Shown: piece by piece, positions 24,010 through 35,300 of the stretch
Position numbering within the stretch: position 1 is the first letter of the stretch
Layout of the letters: every line of letters starts with the position of its first letter
Assembly: GCF_000787575.1 (NCBI RefSeq)
Contig: NW_012236506.1
Location: 252,225 to 316,224 of the forward strand
Reading direction: 5' to 3'
DNA: 64,000 nucleotides
From: Acytostelium subglobosum LB1
Lineage: Eukaryota > Evosea > Eumycetozoa > Acytosteliales > Acytosteliaceae
The notes under the pieces: generated by a model
What the model was told of the DNA's origin: nothing
The model's input: only the letters and a program-made list of their open reading frames with translations
The model's database searches: none
Translations under genes and position numbers: made by a program

Positions 24010-25041
24010 ATGGATGATAATGAATATTATAGTATTAAATTACCTTGGAAGTATAACAATTCATCATATTCTAAATTTGTAGAGTTGAATAAAGATGTTC
24101 CAATTGATGACTTTGATCCACAGATAATACATAAGATCAAAGTACCAGTTGCAACACCAATTTATATCTCACCTCTTATTCCCTCTGAGCACTCCTCTCT
24201 TAATCCTCTTTCCGAGATTGAGGATATCAATTATAATCATATATTAGAGTCTGAAGGTAGAAGCATATTCTGGATCAAAGATAAAGGTTGTCGACCAGGT
24301 ATGCAGAGATCAGATTTTGGTCGTCAACTAGGTAATTGGAACATTAAAGAGAACAACAATGAGGATATCCAAGGTCCACCCTTCACACATATAATCGGAA
24401 GTGTCTTTGATGTGACCAGTGCCTATCGATTCGAGATCAATGGTGTCACAATGAAGTTGTAAGTAACATAGAATTTGATCTTATTTATAGTACATCCTAA
24501 TCAACTGATTCGAGTTAGTCATCCATCCACGGCATTCATGACTGAGACTAGATGGGCCCTTGTATCAGAGGAGATGAAGGATACAATGGCCAACACTACC
24601 CTTCCAGACTTTGTGGTTGAAGTACGTCCTTATGGACCAGGTCAGACCAATCAGTTAGACTACCTTCATAGAAAGATGTGTCAATGGATGGGAACAACAG
24701 ATATTCAAACACAGTCTGGCATCCTATTTGATAGACTGGGTAATAATGTATACTTATATTGCCGCAACGACCTTCCCAACATCCAGGCTCAAGTGGATGC
24801 CCAACAAGCCAACCTTGATCGACTACCTTGGCAAGACTACCAGCATGTATACTTCCAGAACCTAACACCTGTTGGTCAAATAGTATACAAAGGTGTCCAA
24901 GAGAATTATCCCAATGTGTCCTATATCCAGATACCTCTCAACCTGGAGCCCACCGCCAAACATGGACCAAACATGATCATTCACTGTATTGGAGCAGTTA
25001 ACGGATTGAGTTTAGATCTTTCAACCATCCCACTAGATTGA
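24010..25041 (+). CDS. Uma2-like (DUF820, PD-(D/E)XK-fold) protein
   Basis: Exons 24010-24458 and 24519-25041 join in phase to 323 residues. The middle of the protein reads like the bacterial Uma2 family: RQLGNWNIKENN then HIIGSVFDVTSAYRF, an LFHPSTAF segment at the position of the family's SPDAxxV, ETRWALVSEEMKD, LPDFVVEVRPYG, DYLHRKMCQWMG and a closing GILFDRLGNNVYLY. In Uma2 proteins these blocks form a PD-(D/E)XK nuclease core. Here the first catalytic Asp position appears to be Ser/Thr, so activity is doubtful, while DFVVEVR and the K of RKM are kept. The first ~80 and last ~100 residues are unassigned. It is convergent with the TPP1 gene (43 bp). Assignment is by eye only. Confidence 0.6.
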
Positions 25042-25084
25042 TTGATTGATTGATTGGTTGAATGAATGTAATGATGTTAATTAA

Positions 25085-27521
25085 TTAAAAGTATTCGGTA
25101 ATGACCTTCATGAGAACAGCCATGTTGGGACGACCCAAACCAGAGGTCTGGTCAAAGCCATCGACAGCACTCCATCCATGATCACAACAGGTTGGTGTGT
25201 AGCCAGTGACTCCACAACGGTTGTTTCCGACGATCACATCGTAGAAGGCGTCGGGATGGTCGTTGGCAATTTGGTAGAACAGTGGATTGAGGAAGCCCAG
25301 TGCGGGCATGCCAGCGTTCAGTCTGATGTCGTTGAGAATGGTGACCAGGCCGGCAAAGATTGGCGCCGATGCCGATGTGCCGTCCACAGAGAGGAACTCG
25401 CCGCCGTTGATGATCCAGAGGGCGTGGCCCACGGTGGCAACGTCGGGGTACGAGCGACCGGATGCGTTGTACAGGTTGGCTGGGGGTGTGAGTCCGAGAC
25501 GGTTCAGCGTGGCAAAGTACTGTGGCACGACGGTGTCCTGGTACCATGGACGAGCTGACGTGTTACTGATGCCTCCACCAGTGGTCCACATCATGCCGTG
25601 GTCGACCGAGACGGAGATCTCGCCAACTGGGCCGTCCTGGCACTCGATGCCGCCAGACGACTGGGGCTGGTAGCAGATGGGCTCGGCCAGTGGGGTGAAG
25701 TAGGTCGAGCTGACAGCGGTGACGAAGGGGGACTGCGAGGGCCAGTCACCGTGCAGGGTGTCACAGTTGCTGGCGCCCATGGGCGGGCCACCGAGGTCGC
25801 CAGCGCCAGAGTCACCCGAGGCAATGATGACGGTGATACCACGTGAGGCCAACTTGACAAACTCCATGTCGGAGCGAGCGAGGTAGCCGTTGCCAAGGAA
25901 GAGGTCGACGTTCTCCTCAGTCATACCGTAGGATAGGGAGTTGACGAGGGGTGGGTTGTTGATGTTGCCGACTGCGATCTCCCACTGGAGGATGTCGTCG
26001 ATCTCGGCGGATGAGTTAGCAAAGATGGACCAGAAGGTGGTTGGCGAGCCTGGTGACACGGCCATCATATACTGGATGTCCAAGCTGGCTTCGATGCCTG
26101 GGTTGGTGGCGTCATTGTAGCCAATGACGCTGACGGGTGTAGTTGGCTGGGGCAGGCCCATCTGGTCAAAGAACGTGGCGAGGTCAGCAGGCGAGTAGTA
26201 CTGTTGCTCGAACTCGACGACGCACTGTGTGGCCGAGGTGTTGGTAACTACGTAGTTGTCGGGCACACCGTACATCGACTTGATGGTCTGTGGCAACACG
26301 ATTGGTGTCGAGACAAAGTTGTATGGCCACTGGAACTCAGCGGTAGAGATGTCCGACACGGCGACGATTGTTGGCAGGTATGGAACAGTCTTGACGTTGG
26401 CAACACATGTAACCTGTCCATCAGTATCAGTGCATGTTGGAGTGACCTCCTGGGTCCAGGACTCTGGGCCAGCCGAAGGATTGGCAACAGTGACGTTGAA
26501 TGTTACTGGGAGGTACTTGCCATTGCAGCTCTAAATAGTGATTGAGTGATTAAGTGAGTGATTGAGTGATTGAGTGGATGGAGTAGTGATGGGATATACT
26601 TACTGGGCTGCAGGATGGCTGGAAGGTGGCCTTGAAGTAGTCACCATATCCCTTGAGCGAGAGGATAGCCAGACCAGAGGAGCCAGAGGAGGATGATTGC
26701 TCATCAGACTCTGAGTACATGTTGTGGATGAACTTGTTGGAGTTGTTGATCTTCTTTTGCTTGACTGTGATTGATTGATTGATTGGGGGGGGGGGGGGGG
26801 TNNNNNNNNNNNNNNNNNNNNNNNNNNNNNNNNNNNNNNNNNNNNNNNNNNNNNNNNNNNNNNNNNNNNNNNNNNNNNNNNNNNNNNNNNNNNNNNNNNN
26901 NGTTTGAGTGTGAGTGGGTAAGTTCAACATCCATGCCCTGGGATCATCCCAGTGACAACCATCCATCTGGGTCACATGATCAACATAACATAACATACCG
27001 ATTGGGAATTGGGAGATACCAGTAATAAGGTCAATGTGTGCAGCGACTGATGAGTCGATCACTGGATCGGTGGCAGAACGCAGGATGGAGTTGCCAGTGA
27101 TCTGATGAGTGTACTTTTGGATGTGCACCTTCATCATCTTCTCGACGTTCTCACGAGCCATGACAACCTTGATCGAGTCCATGTTGCGGTGGTAGGTCAC
27201 ACTGAGTGGACTGTGTGCGGCGAGCCATTGGTCGACGGCGTTTAGGGTCTCCTTGGTGGGCTGGACGATGGCGGTGACGTCATCTACAGAGAGGTAGCGG
27301 CCGTAGAGTGGCGAGCGTGGGTCAGAGACCTCGCGCACCTTTTGTTCAAGTGCGGCGCGGTTCTGCTGGCGCAGAAAAAGTGTGAAGCTGATCGGATGCT
27401 TGGGGCAGAGCTTGGCGTCTGGCTGCACGTCCCACTTGAGTTGTGGGTAGTGCTTAGCATGAGCACCAAGTGCAACAAGTGTCACAATAACAATCAACAA
27501 TAATGATGATGTCTTAAACAT
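25085..27521 (-). CDS. tpp1: Tripeptidyl-peptidase 1-like sedolisin (S53)
   Basis: Exons 27521-26999, 26764-26604 and 26530-25085 join in phase to 709 residues. A signal peptide (FKTSSLLLIVIVTLVALGAHA) is followed by a pro-domain (YLSVDDVTAIVQPTKETL). The catalytic domain has the Glu-Asp pair in NPGIEASLDIQYM, the oxyanion Asp in ASGDSGAGD, and the nucleophile near residue 614 in DGTSASAP. YDVIVG near the C-terminus gives part of the Ca2+ site. Family role: acid serine-carboxyl protease removing tripeptides in lysosomes. A Ser-rich insert (SESDEQSSSSGSSG) separates pro- and catalytic parts. The 100-N gap falls wholly within intron 1 in this model, because the phase-1 end of exon 1 matches the two leading bases of exon 2. 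Confidence 0.93.
26785..26901. other. Assembly gap with G homopolymer
   Basis: A run of 16 G (26785-26800) followed by T and exactly 100 N (26802-26901). The fixed length suggests a gap of unknown size. It lies in intron 1 of the TPP1-like gene, next to an AATC array on the coding strand. The G tract may itself have stopped sequencing. Confidence 0.9.
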
Positions 27522-28070
27522 TGTTTGTTTGTATTTAGTTGTAGATGTATAGATTGATATTGAAATGAATCATTGTTCAACATCAAAGGGAAGGGAAAGG
27601 ACTCGTTTTTGATCATCTGAATATGTGGGTGAGTGTAGATTGATGGTGGGAATGCCCCATTGGGCGGAGGTGGGAATGAACTTGGTGTCTTAGGAGTGAC
27701 GTCAAACGTAAGAGTAGAAAGAAAGTTCAAACATGTTCGATAGAACAATTGGATTCTTCCTCGGAAGATCCTTTTAATATATCTTCATTCCCTTGGAATT
27801 TAACTACTTCTGATCAATCAACATCCAATACAATGTGTTGTTCAGGATGTACAGCTCATTAATAATGTAACAGTTAATTCTAGATATCTCTATAACACCA
27901 GAATGAGAAATACCTTGTCATTGAGCGACTCAATATTATATCTATGTTTGGATATTGTTGGATGAATGAATGAATGAATATGTGCGTGAAGCAAGCACAC
28001 TGTTTTGGTGAACCTCAATCAACCAATGAATGAAAGAATGAATGAGAGAGAGACAGAGAAAGAGATAACA
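27522..28070. other. Divergent spacer between TPP1-like and FNIP genes
   Basis: 549 bp with no believable coding frame. GAATGAATGAATGAAT and GAGAGAGACAGAGAAAGAG tracts lie directly before the FNIP start. Both promoters should be here; no clear motif seen. Confidence 0.35.
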
Positions 28071-29975
28071 ATGCTGGACCAGTTACCTCATATTATAATC
28101 AAACAATTGTTATCATATGATGATGAACTATTATCAAATATTGATAAGATATGCTTCTCATTGACTTGTACTAAACTATACAACGCTCGTGATAAATATA
28201 TTAGACTATATCCTAGATATAATCATTATGGTGTTCATAAGTCTATATGTCAATCACCAATATACTCAACGATCAACTACTTTACAGACAATGACAACGA
28301 CTTTAACATCCACATCAAATACAACAACAACAAAATCAACAATACAACCAAAGAGATCAAACAGATCAAACTGAACTCATTCCGTCATGTCATCATCAAG
28401 TCACTCATTCAACAACTTCAAGATTATGAATACGAAAGGCAACATAACAAGTCAATATACGCTCTACGCACTAATGGATGTGAGAAGAACATACCAAGCA
28501 CAGTCAGCCACTTGGACTTTACATTCTTCAGAGGCGACATCGACGCATTGAACGAGAAGGACATGCAGTGCACAGTGACCCACATCATATACGGTGCCGA
28601 CAAGCCTCTTCCCAACATCTCTCGCTTTGGCCACATCACTCACCTCTACTTGGTACGCGACTACGGCCAACCTATACAGTCTGGAACCATCCCAGACACA
28701 GTCACCTCACTCAGATTTGGTAATAACTTCAATCGAGTGATGGCTCCTGGTGTGCTCCCTCGCTCAATCACTCAACTCTCCTTTGGCAATTGGTTCAAAG
28801 AAGTGCTCATGGCTGACTCGATCAATAGACAGGTACAATACCTGACCTTTGGTGACCATTTCAACCAGCCGCTATCGATTGGAGTGCTCCCCGATCGACT
28901 CATTAGTCTGACATTTGGCCGAAACTTCAATCAACCAATCGAGGCTGGTGTGTTGCCTGCCTCGTTACGTGATCTATCATTTGGTGATTTATTTACTGAT
29001 TGGTCAAATGCCTCAAAGTTCAATAATTGTCTGTCACCAGGTTGTCTTCCACCCAACCTTCAGTCACTATTGCTTTCGGACGTCTATAACCACGAATTGC
29101 TACAAGGTGTCTTGCCTGCCACACTGCAAAGGATAAAGTTAGGCAAGGAATTTAGGAAACCACTAAAGCATGGCCAACTTCCAAATCAGTTGGCCATCTT
29201 CGAGATGAATTCTACCAATTATTGTTGGAAAATAGAGCCCGGCGTCTTTCCATCAAGTATCACACGCATGGACATCTCTTTCCTCGCATCACATCTTGCT
29301 AAAGGTGTGCTGCCGCCCAATGTCAAGACCCTCGGGCTAGGAGTTCGCTTCACTGATGTTGACGATCCGATACCATGCTCAGTTACTTCACTTGATCTCA
29401 CTGAATGCATCTCCTACTCAAACATGCCAAACCTGTTACCGCATGGACTTCAATCAATCAAATACCCACAATCAGCGATGGCACAATCCAAGTTGGAAGA
29501 ACATGTCATTCCCTCAACAGTGCAATCGATAGTGTTGCCAGCTGTTGGAGATGATTTCACAATACATCCAAGGGCATTACCTCAATCATTAACATTCTTG
29601 ATGGTACCCAATCTACCAACTACAGCATTGTCATTAGCGCAATGCTTGCCCAACTTGGCCAGAGGATGTACACTCAGTCTGGAATCGACAGATCTTACTA
29701 TATCATATAGTGTCCCGTTCAGAGATGCACAGTTACTATTCTTCTCCAGTGAAGGCGCCCTCTATCATCTTGCTGCCAATCATATTAACATTATATTGAC
29801 AAATGGAACACGTACAATCAACATTAGATTCATTGATCATTCACTATGTTTAGTGTTATGTGATATACTACAAGGTGGATTCATTCCAATCTCCAAGTTG
29901 GCCGAGAAACAGTTCATTCCAATGATTGACACAGCCTATGACTCAAGGGGCACTTACATCATAGATCTCTTTTGA
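28071..29975 (+). CDS. FNIP-repeat protein, first of tandem pair
   Basis: A single exon encodes 634 residues from the ATG at 28071. This start was chosen because the tandem neighbour starts at the same point relative to the F-box-like LPHIIIKQLLSYDDELLSNI; an upstream in-frame ATG exists but adds only low-complexity sequence. The N-terminal F-box-like helix bundle (KICFSLTCTKLYNARDKY) is followed by ~22-residue FNIP repeats of the form F-N-x-P-[IL]-x-x-G-x-L-P-x-S-L (FNQPLSIGVLP, FNQPIEAGVLPASL), then a C-terminal domain with NIRFIDHSLCLVLCDILQGG. FNIP/LRR-like proteins are a large dictyostelid family; individual roles are mostly unknown. An Asn/Thr-rich insert at residues 70-105 is absent from the neighbour. 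Confidence 0.9.
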   Translation: MLDQLPHIIIKQLLSYDDELLSNIDKICFSLTCTKLYNARDKYIRLYPRYNHYGVHKSICQSPIYSTINYFTDNDNDFNIHIKYNNNKINNTTKEIKQIKLNSFRHVIIKSLIQQLQDYEYERQHNKSIYALRTNGCEKNIPSTVSHLDFTFFRGDIDALNEKDMQCTVTHIIYGADKPLPNISRFGHITHLYLVRDYGQPIQSGTIPDTVTSLRFGNNFNRVMAPGVLPRSITQLSFGNWFKEVLMADSINRQVQYLTFGDHFNQPLSIGVLPDRLISLTFGRNFNQPIEAGVLPASLRDLSFGDLFTDWSNASKFNNCLSPGCLPPNLQSLLLSDVYNHELLQGVLPATLQRIKLGKEFRKPLKHGQLPNQLAIFEMNSTNYCWKIEPGVFPSSITRMDISFLASHLAKGVLPPNVKTLGLGVRFTDVDDPIPCSVTSLDLTECISYSNMPNLLPHGLQSIKYPQSAMAQSKLEEHVIPSTVQSIVLPAVGDDFTIHPRALPQSLTFLMVPNLPTTALSLAQCLPNLARGCTLSLESTDLTISYSVPFRDAQLLFFSSEGALYHLAANHINIILTNGTRTINIRFIDHSLCLVLCDILQGGFIPISKLAEKQFIPMIDTAYDSRGTYIIDLF

Positions 29976-30050
29976 CAATTTTTTGATCAGTTGATTGATC
30001 ATTCAAAGATCGGTCATTAAACATATTATTATTATTACTTTCCACTCTTG

Positions 30051-30153
30051 ATCACTGGAACTATTCCAATCACATGATCACTCACTCACTCTCACTCAAT
30101 TAACAATCACTCACACTCACTCGATCATCATCACTGGAACTATTCCAATCACC
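30051..30153. repeat. Direct repeat containing GGAACTATTCC, upstream of second FNIP gene
   Basis: ATCACTGGAACTATTCCAAT occurs at 30051 and again at 30130, each followed by CAC and an ACTCACTCACTC run. GGAACTATTCC is an imperfect-centre palindrome. The pair sits 40-140 bp before the downstream FNIP start, so it is well placed for regulation. A third copy is in an importin-11 intron. Confidence 0.7.
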
Positions 30154-30192
30154 CGATTACTCACTCACTCAATCAACCAATAGATAGATAAG

Positions 30193-31968
30193 ATGGACCT
30201 GTTCCCACACTTGATCATCAAACAACTGCTATCATATGATGAACTTAGTAATCTTGATAAGATATGCTTCGTGTTGACATGTAGATCATTGTACAATGCA
30301 CGTGATAAATACTTGAGACTAGAGTCCAACAGTCGAATGTTCAAGAAACACAACATACATCACTCTCAACGCACATTGCCAATGTATCAATCACGAATTG
30401 GCCATGTTGTCGACTACTTTGCCAACACCAACAACAAGTCATTCAAATTGAACTCATTCCGCAGTGCGATCGTCAAGTCACTGACGCAAGAGGCAGAGTA
30501 TGGCGCAGACGTTGACCAACACGCAGCCTCCATCTACTCACTGATGACCAATGGATGCGAGAGGAAGATAGCCCCCACAGTGAACCATCTCGACTTCTCA
30601 TTCTTCAAGGGCGACTTCAACAAGTTGGACGAGAAGGCGATGCAGTGCAAGGCCACTCACATCATATTTGGCTGCGATCTGGCCCTGCCCCGAGACCTCT
30701 CTCGCTTCGGTCACATCACTCATCTCTTCTTGGTGCACAACTTCAATCATCCGGTGCTGGCGGGTGACATACCCAACACAGTGACATCACTCAAGTTTGG
30801 AAACAACTTCAATCATGTGTTGACGCCAGGTGTGTTGCCAAAGTCCATTCGTCGACTATCCTTTGGCTATCAATACAACCAACCACTGGCACGAGGCACG
30901 ATACCAGACAGGCTTGAATGTCTATCCTTTAGCGACCTGTTCAATCAACCGATCGAGGTGGGTGTGCTGCCCATCACGCTCGTCGACCTGTCTTTCGGCT
31001 CCACCTTTGACCAATCCCTCGCGCCCCGCTCTCTGCCACCCAATCTCAAACACTTGATACTGTCGGAGCGCTTCAGCGGACTTGGTGTGGGCACGCTGCC
31101 TTCATCATTGCTCAGTCTAAAGATGAATTTGATACAAGGCCAACTCTTGTTGCCAGACTATCTCCCCGCTCACATGACTAGCCTCACATTGACCGTGGGC
31201 CACAACAGCTGGAATGGGCGACTTGAGCCCGGGGTGCTGCCAGCATCACTCACATACCTGGCGCTGTGGAACTTCCAGGAGCAGTTGGTCAAGGGCGTGT
31301 TGCCGCCCAATCTCAAGATATTCAAGGCAACTGGATACAATGTCAATTGTTGCTGCAGGGAGGTGGGCACGATCCCCGACTCGGTTGAGGAGATCGACCT
31401 GGCCTCAAACTCATTCATTGGCTTGCCCCTCGTGCCTGGATATCTGCCGCCACGTCTTCGATCACTCAAGATGACAGGACACGTCCCCACGTCAATACCT
31501 GCGCACTTCTTCCCATCGACGCTCCAATCAATCGAGTTCCCATCTGGCTACAATCATGCACTGCCACCCAACGCATTGCCACCATCGGCAACATACCTCA
31601 AACTGTCAGTCAGCTTTGATATTATGATGAGCCAATGTCTGGTCAACTTGGCCAAGGGCTGCACGCTGGTGATCGAGTCGTCCGAGCAGACCAATCGCTT
31701 CACAATACCATTCCGAGAGAGATTGGATCGATTCCTCTCGAATGAGGCCATTCACTTGGCCAACAATAGTATCAACGTCATTGTATTCAATAGGAGTCTA
31801 GAGTTCACCATCAGATTCATCAATCAATCTCACTGTCTTGTATTATGTGATATACTACATGGTGGAATCATTCCAGTTGATCAACTAACTGACAAGACAT
31901 TCATACTCAAGTATATCTCTCCAACATATGATTCATTCGACAAAGTACTCGTCTCGTCCTTGGCCTAG
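30193..31968 (+). CDS. FNIP-repeat protein, second of tandem pair
   Basis: A single exon of 591 residues. It is collinear with the gene just upstream: FPHLIIKQLLSYDELSNLDKICFVLTC matches the same F-box-like start. The blocks HLDFSFFKGDFN, GHITHLFLVHNFNHPVLAG, SLKFGNNFNHVLTPGVLP and the final TIRFINQSHCLVLCDILHGG all have counterparts there in the same order. It is therefore a local duplication. Third-position divergence is large and codon use here is more GC-rich, so the copies are not recent. FNIP repeats run from about residue 150 to 460. Function unknown. Confidence 0.9.
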   Translation: MDLFPHLIIKQLLSYDELSNLDKICFVLTCRSLYNARDKYLRLESNSRMFKKHNIHHSQRTLPMYQSRIGHVVDYFANTNNKSFKLNSFRSAIVKSLTQEAEYGADVDQHAASIYSLMTNGCERKIAPTVNHLDFSFFKGDFNKLDEKAMQCKATHIIFGCDLALPRDLSRFGHITHLFLVHNFNHPVLAGDIPNTVTSLKFGNNFNHVLTPGVLPKSIRRLSFGYQYNQPLARGTIPDRLECLSFSDLFNQPIEVGVLPITLVDLSFGSTFDQSLAPRSLPPNLKHLILSERFSGLGVGTLPSSLLSLKMNLIQGQLLLPDYLPAHMTSLTLTVGHNSWNGRLEPGVLPASLTYLALWNFQEQLVKGVLPPNLKIFKATGYNVNCCCREVGTIPDSVEEIDLASNSFIGLPLVPGYLPPRLRSLKMTGHVPTSIPAHFFPSTLQSIEFPSGYNHALPPNALPPSATYLKLSVSFDIMMSQCLVNLAKGCTLVIESSEQTNRFTIPFRERLDRFLSNEAIHLANNSINVIVFNRSLEFTIRFINQSHCLVLCDILHGGIIPVDQLTDKTFILKYISPTYDSFDKVLVSSLA

Positions 31969-32330
31969 GCTTGGCTCGTCCATCAGACCAATCAAGATCT
32001 GTTCTTTCATTCATTCAATCAAACAGTCCACGCGAGACCACCATCATCAAAACACACTTGTTCCCATTTTTGGAGTCCCGTCAAAAAGCCCAACGACACC
32101 ACGTTTTTGCATCAATCGAAAACAGATCTTCGATCAACACGATGACCAGATTCATTCAATGCAATTCATTCCGAACGTAATGAATGAATGAACCCAACCT
32201 ACTTGTTGTTGTTATGCGTCATTGATCGACACACATAATCATTCATTCAATTAATCAATCAATCATACTTGTAAAATAGTTAAACAAACAAATAATATAA
32301 TATACTTGTAATAATAATAACAATAATAAT
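31969..32330. other. FNIP/talin intergenic region
   Basis: 362 bp between the FNIP stop and the talin start. Short frames exist but lack coding character. It holds AATCAATCAATCAATC (32250-32266) and ATAATAATAACAATAATAAT directly before the talin ATG, a usual dictyostelid leader. Confidence 0.35.
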
Positions 32331-35300
32331 ATGTCTATATCATTGAAGGTCAACATTGTGTCGGCCAACTCGGTAAAGACATTTAGGTTCTCACCCGAGA
32401 TGTCAATTGGTGAGATATGCCAGTTGATAAAGGAGAAGACTAATGAGGGTGGTGACGATCATGGTCTGTTTCAACCGGGTGTGGAGGGCAGGACCAACGC
32501 ACGTTGGTTGCAGCCAGACAAGTCGTTGCAGTTCTACGACATCAGCTCAGACTCACAGCTCGACTACAAGAAGAAGCACCGACCCCAGAAGATCAAGCTG
32601 CTGGACGACACCATCAAGACGCAGCTGGTCGACGAGAGCACCAGCGTCAGCGACATTGTCGATGGCATCGCCAAGAAGATGGGCATCAAGAACCCCGAGG
32701 AGTATTCGCTGCAGAAGGATGGCGGCGACTGGCTCAAGAGCAACCAGATCCTCGCCGAGCAGGGCGTGGCCGACACCGACATCCTGATGTTCAAGAAGAA
32801 GTTCTTCTTCAACGATGCCAACATCGATCGTAACGATCCTGTCCAGCTTCATCTGCTCTATGTTCAATGTCGCGACGCCATCGTCGAGGCCAAGTACCCC
32901 ACGCAGCGCGAAGAAGCACTTCAGTTGGCTGCACTCCAATGTCAAGTGTCAATGAGTGACTTCAACCCAGCCAAGCATGGTAATGGATATCTCAAGTAAG
33001 TTAGTTACAACATCTACATCATTCATTCGTTGTACTCACTCTTATCATCATCGGCATCACCAGTTTGAGAGAGTACCTTCCAGTTCAATGGGCCAAGGCA
33101 AAGAACTGTGAGAAGGACATCTACAAGGAGTACCGCAAGTTGGTCAGCATGTCTGAGGTCAATGCCAAGTACAGATACGTTCAACTCTGTCGTTCCCTCA
33201 AGACCTACGGTATGACTTCATTCAATGTCAAGGTATGTCATTCGCAAAGAAGTCCCCGCCAAGTCACTCAATCACTCACTCATTCAATCAATCAAACAAA
33301 CATAGATGAAGCCAAAGGAACATGGAAAGAAGAAGCCAGTCGACATGGTACTGGGTATCACTAGGGAGGCGATGATATTGATGTTGGAGGAGACAAAGGA
33401 GGTGCAAAAGACACATCCATTGACTCATATTAGGCGATGGGCTGCCAGTGAGAAGTCGTTCACCTTTGACTTTGGTGACCATGAGGACGAGTACATGGTG
33501 CTGCTCACCAACAACCCCGAGGAGATCTCCACTTTGATCGCAGGTTACATTGACATCATCCTCAAGTCACGTCGCGACACCACCAAGCACAACGACAAGG
33601 ACGAGACTGCCATGGCGATTGAGGAGAGTGTGGCCATCAAGCGTGGAACCGCCTCTGCCACCAGCACATTCAACTATGGTGCTGGCAATGGCGGCGGTAA
33701 CTACATTGCCCCATCTCAGCAAATTCCCATCACTGATCTCAAGAGTGCACTCAGAGCTACCGACCTGCTGATTGGCGAGTTGAACTCAATGAGAGGATCT
33801 GGCTCTGGTGGACCCATGCCCCAACAGTTCTCGCGATCATTCACCACGTTGACTCCACAGCAGTTCAAGCATCAGCTGATCTCCCACGCCAATGCACTCT
33901 CAGCCGCTGCCACCACACTGCTCTCGGATCTGTCCACACCACAGGCTGGCGGCATGTCCACCACCCACAAGCACATTCTCAGTCGTGCACAGGTCATGAT
34001 GGCAGAGATGAGCACTGTTGGAAGCTGCGCCAAGAATGCAGCATTCATCCCAGAGTTGGCCAGCTTCTCAGACGAGATCATTGAGGTCGCCACCAAGCTG
34101 TCAGACGCCATGTCTAAGTTGCTCACGTCGGCCGTGTCTGTGAGTGACAAGGTGATGGATGAGGAGGCCAAGGCCGCTGCACAGCAGCACGTCTTCACCA
34201 CCAACGCCCTGGCCACAATGATGATGGCCGCCGTCGACAACATGTTCGTGACCGAGAGCAGCGCCCATCTTTTGCTCGAATGCGTCAAAAGCGTGCAGTC
34301 AGCATCCAACGTGCTTTGCGACCTCGGCTCAGAGAAGTGCGAGATGGTCGACGACAAGATGCTCAATTCGCAGATCAAGGGTTCAATGTCCGATATGTCA
34401 ATGACAGCGGACAAGCTGGTCACTGTTGCAGAGAGTGTATCACACACTGCCTGTCACCCAGAGAGCAGAAAGATGCTAGAGTCCCTCTGTGTCAACATCA
34501 AGCAACGCACCAACACTATCGCCACAAGCTTCAAGTCGAGCGATCTCCCCGCTCAAGACATGACCCTGCTCGAAGGCAAGGTCCAAGATGTGCTTGATAC
34601 TCTTGGCCTTGTGTCCAGCGCATTGGATTGTGCTGAGCAGCGACCATCTGGAGGCGCCAACGACGCCCAGACCCTGAACCTTTCAAGCGACCTCCTCACT
34701 GAGGAGTTCTCAACTCTCTCGAACGACCTCACCAACTCAATCTCCATGCTGCGTAACAATCTTGGCAACACACCAGAGTCCATTCTCGAGTCATTCAAGG
34801 TCGTCGCATCAAATGCCAACCGCATGATCTCATGCACCAAGACTGTGGCCGGTCGCGCTGACCTTGCCACCCAACAGCGTCTCTTTGCCTCGACCACCGC
34901 TGTGTTTGAGTCTGTGTCTCACCTGTCCAACACTTGTCGTCGTCTCATCAGCAACCCCAATGATGCCGACTCTACCTCGGCCGTGATCAACGCCGCTGGC
35001 CATCTCCAATCACTCACTCAGAGCATGTCTGTCGATGCAGGAACACTGGCCTCAATCGTGGCCCTGCGTGATTGCTCGCGTGACATGATTGCCAACGCCT
35101 CACACCTTGTGTCATCGGCTCGCGTGTCCAGCGCTCACTTGCCCGAGGCCTCCAGCGCCGTCCTGATCAAGGCTTCAAAGGAGGTGACTGATGCCATCAG
35201 CAAGTTGATGGCCGGTCTGAAGCGTGTCGCTCAGACCGACTCCAAGTCGGAGCAGGCTCAGCTTGAGCTCCTGCAGATGTCTCAGAAGCACTCACTCCCA

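Noticed and set aside
26802-26901. Apparent long ORF through the N run in the TPP1-like gene
   Set aside because: It exists only because N codons are read as X. The phase of the two flanking exons shows that the gap is intronic.
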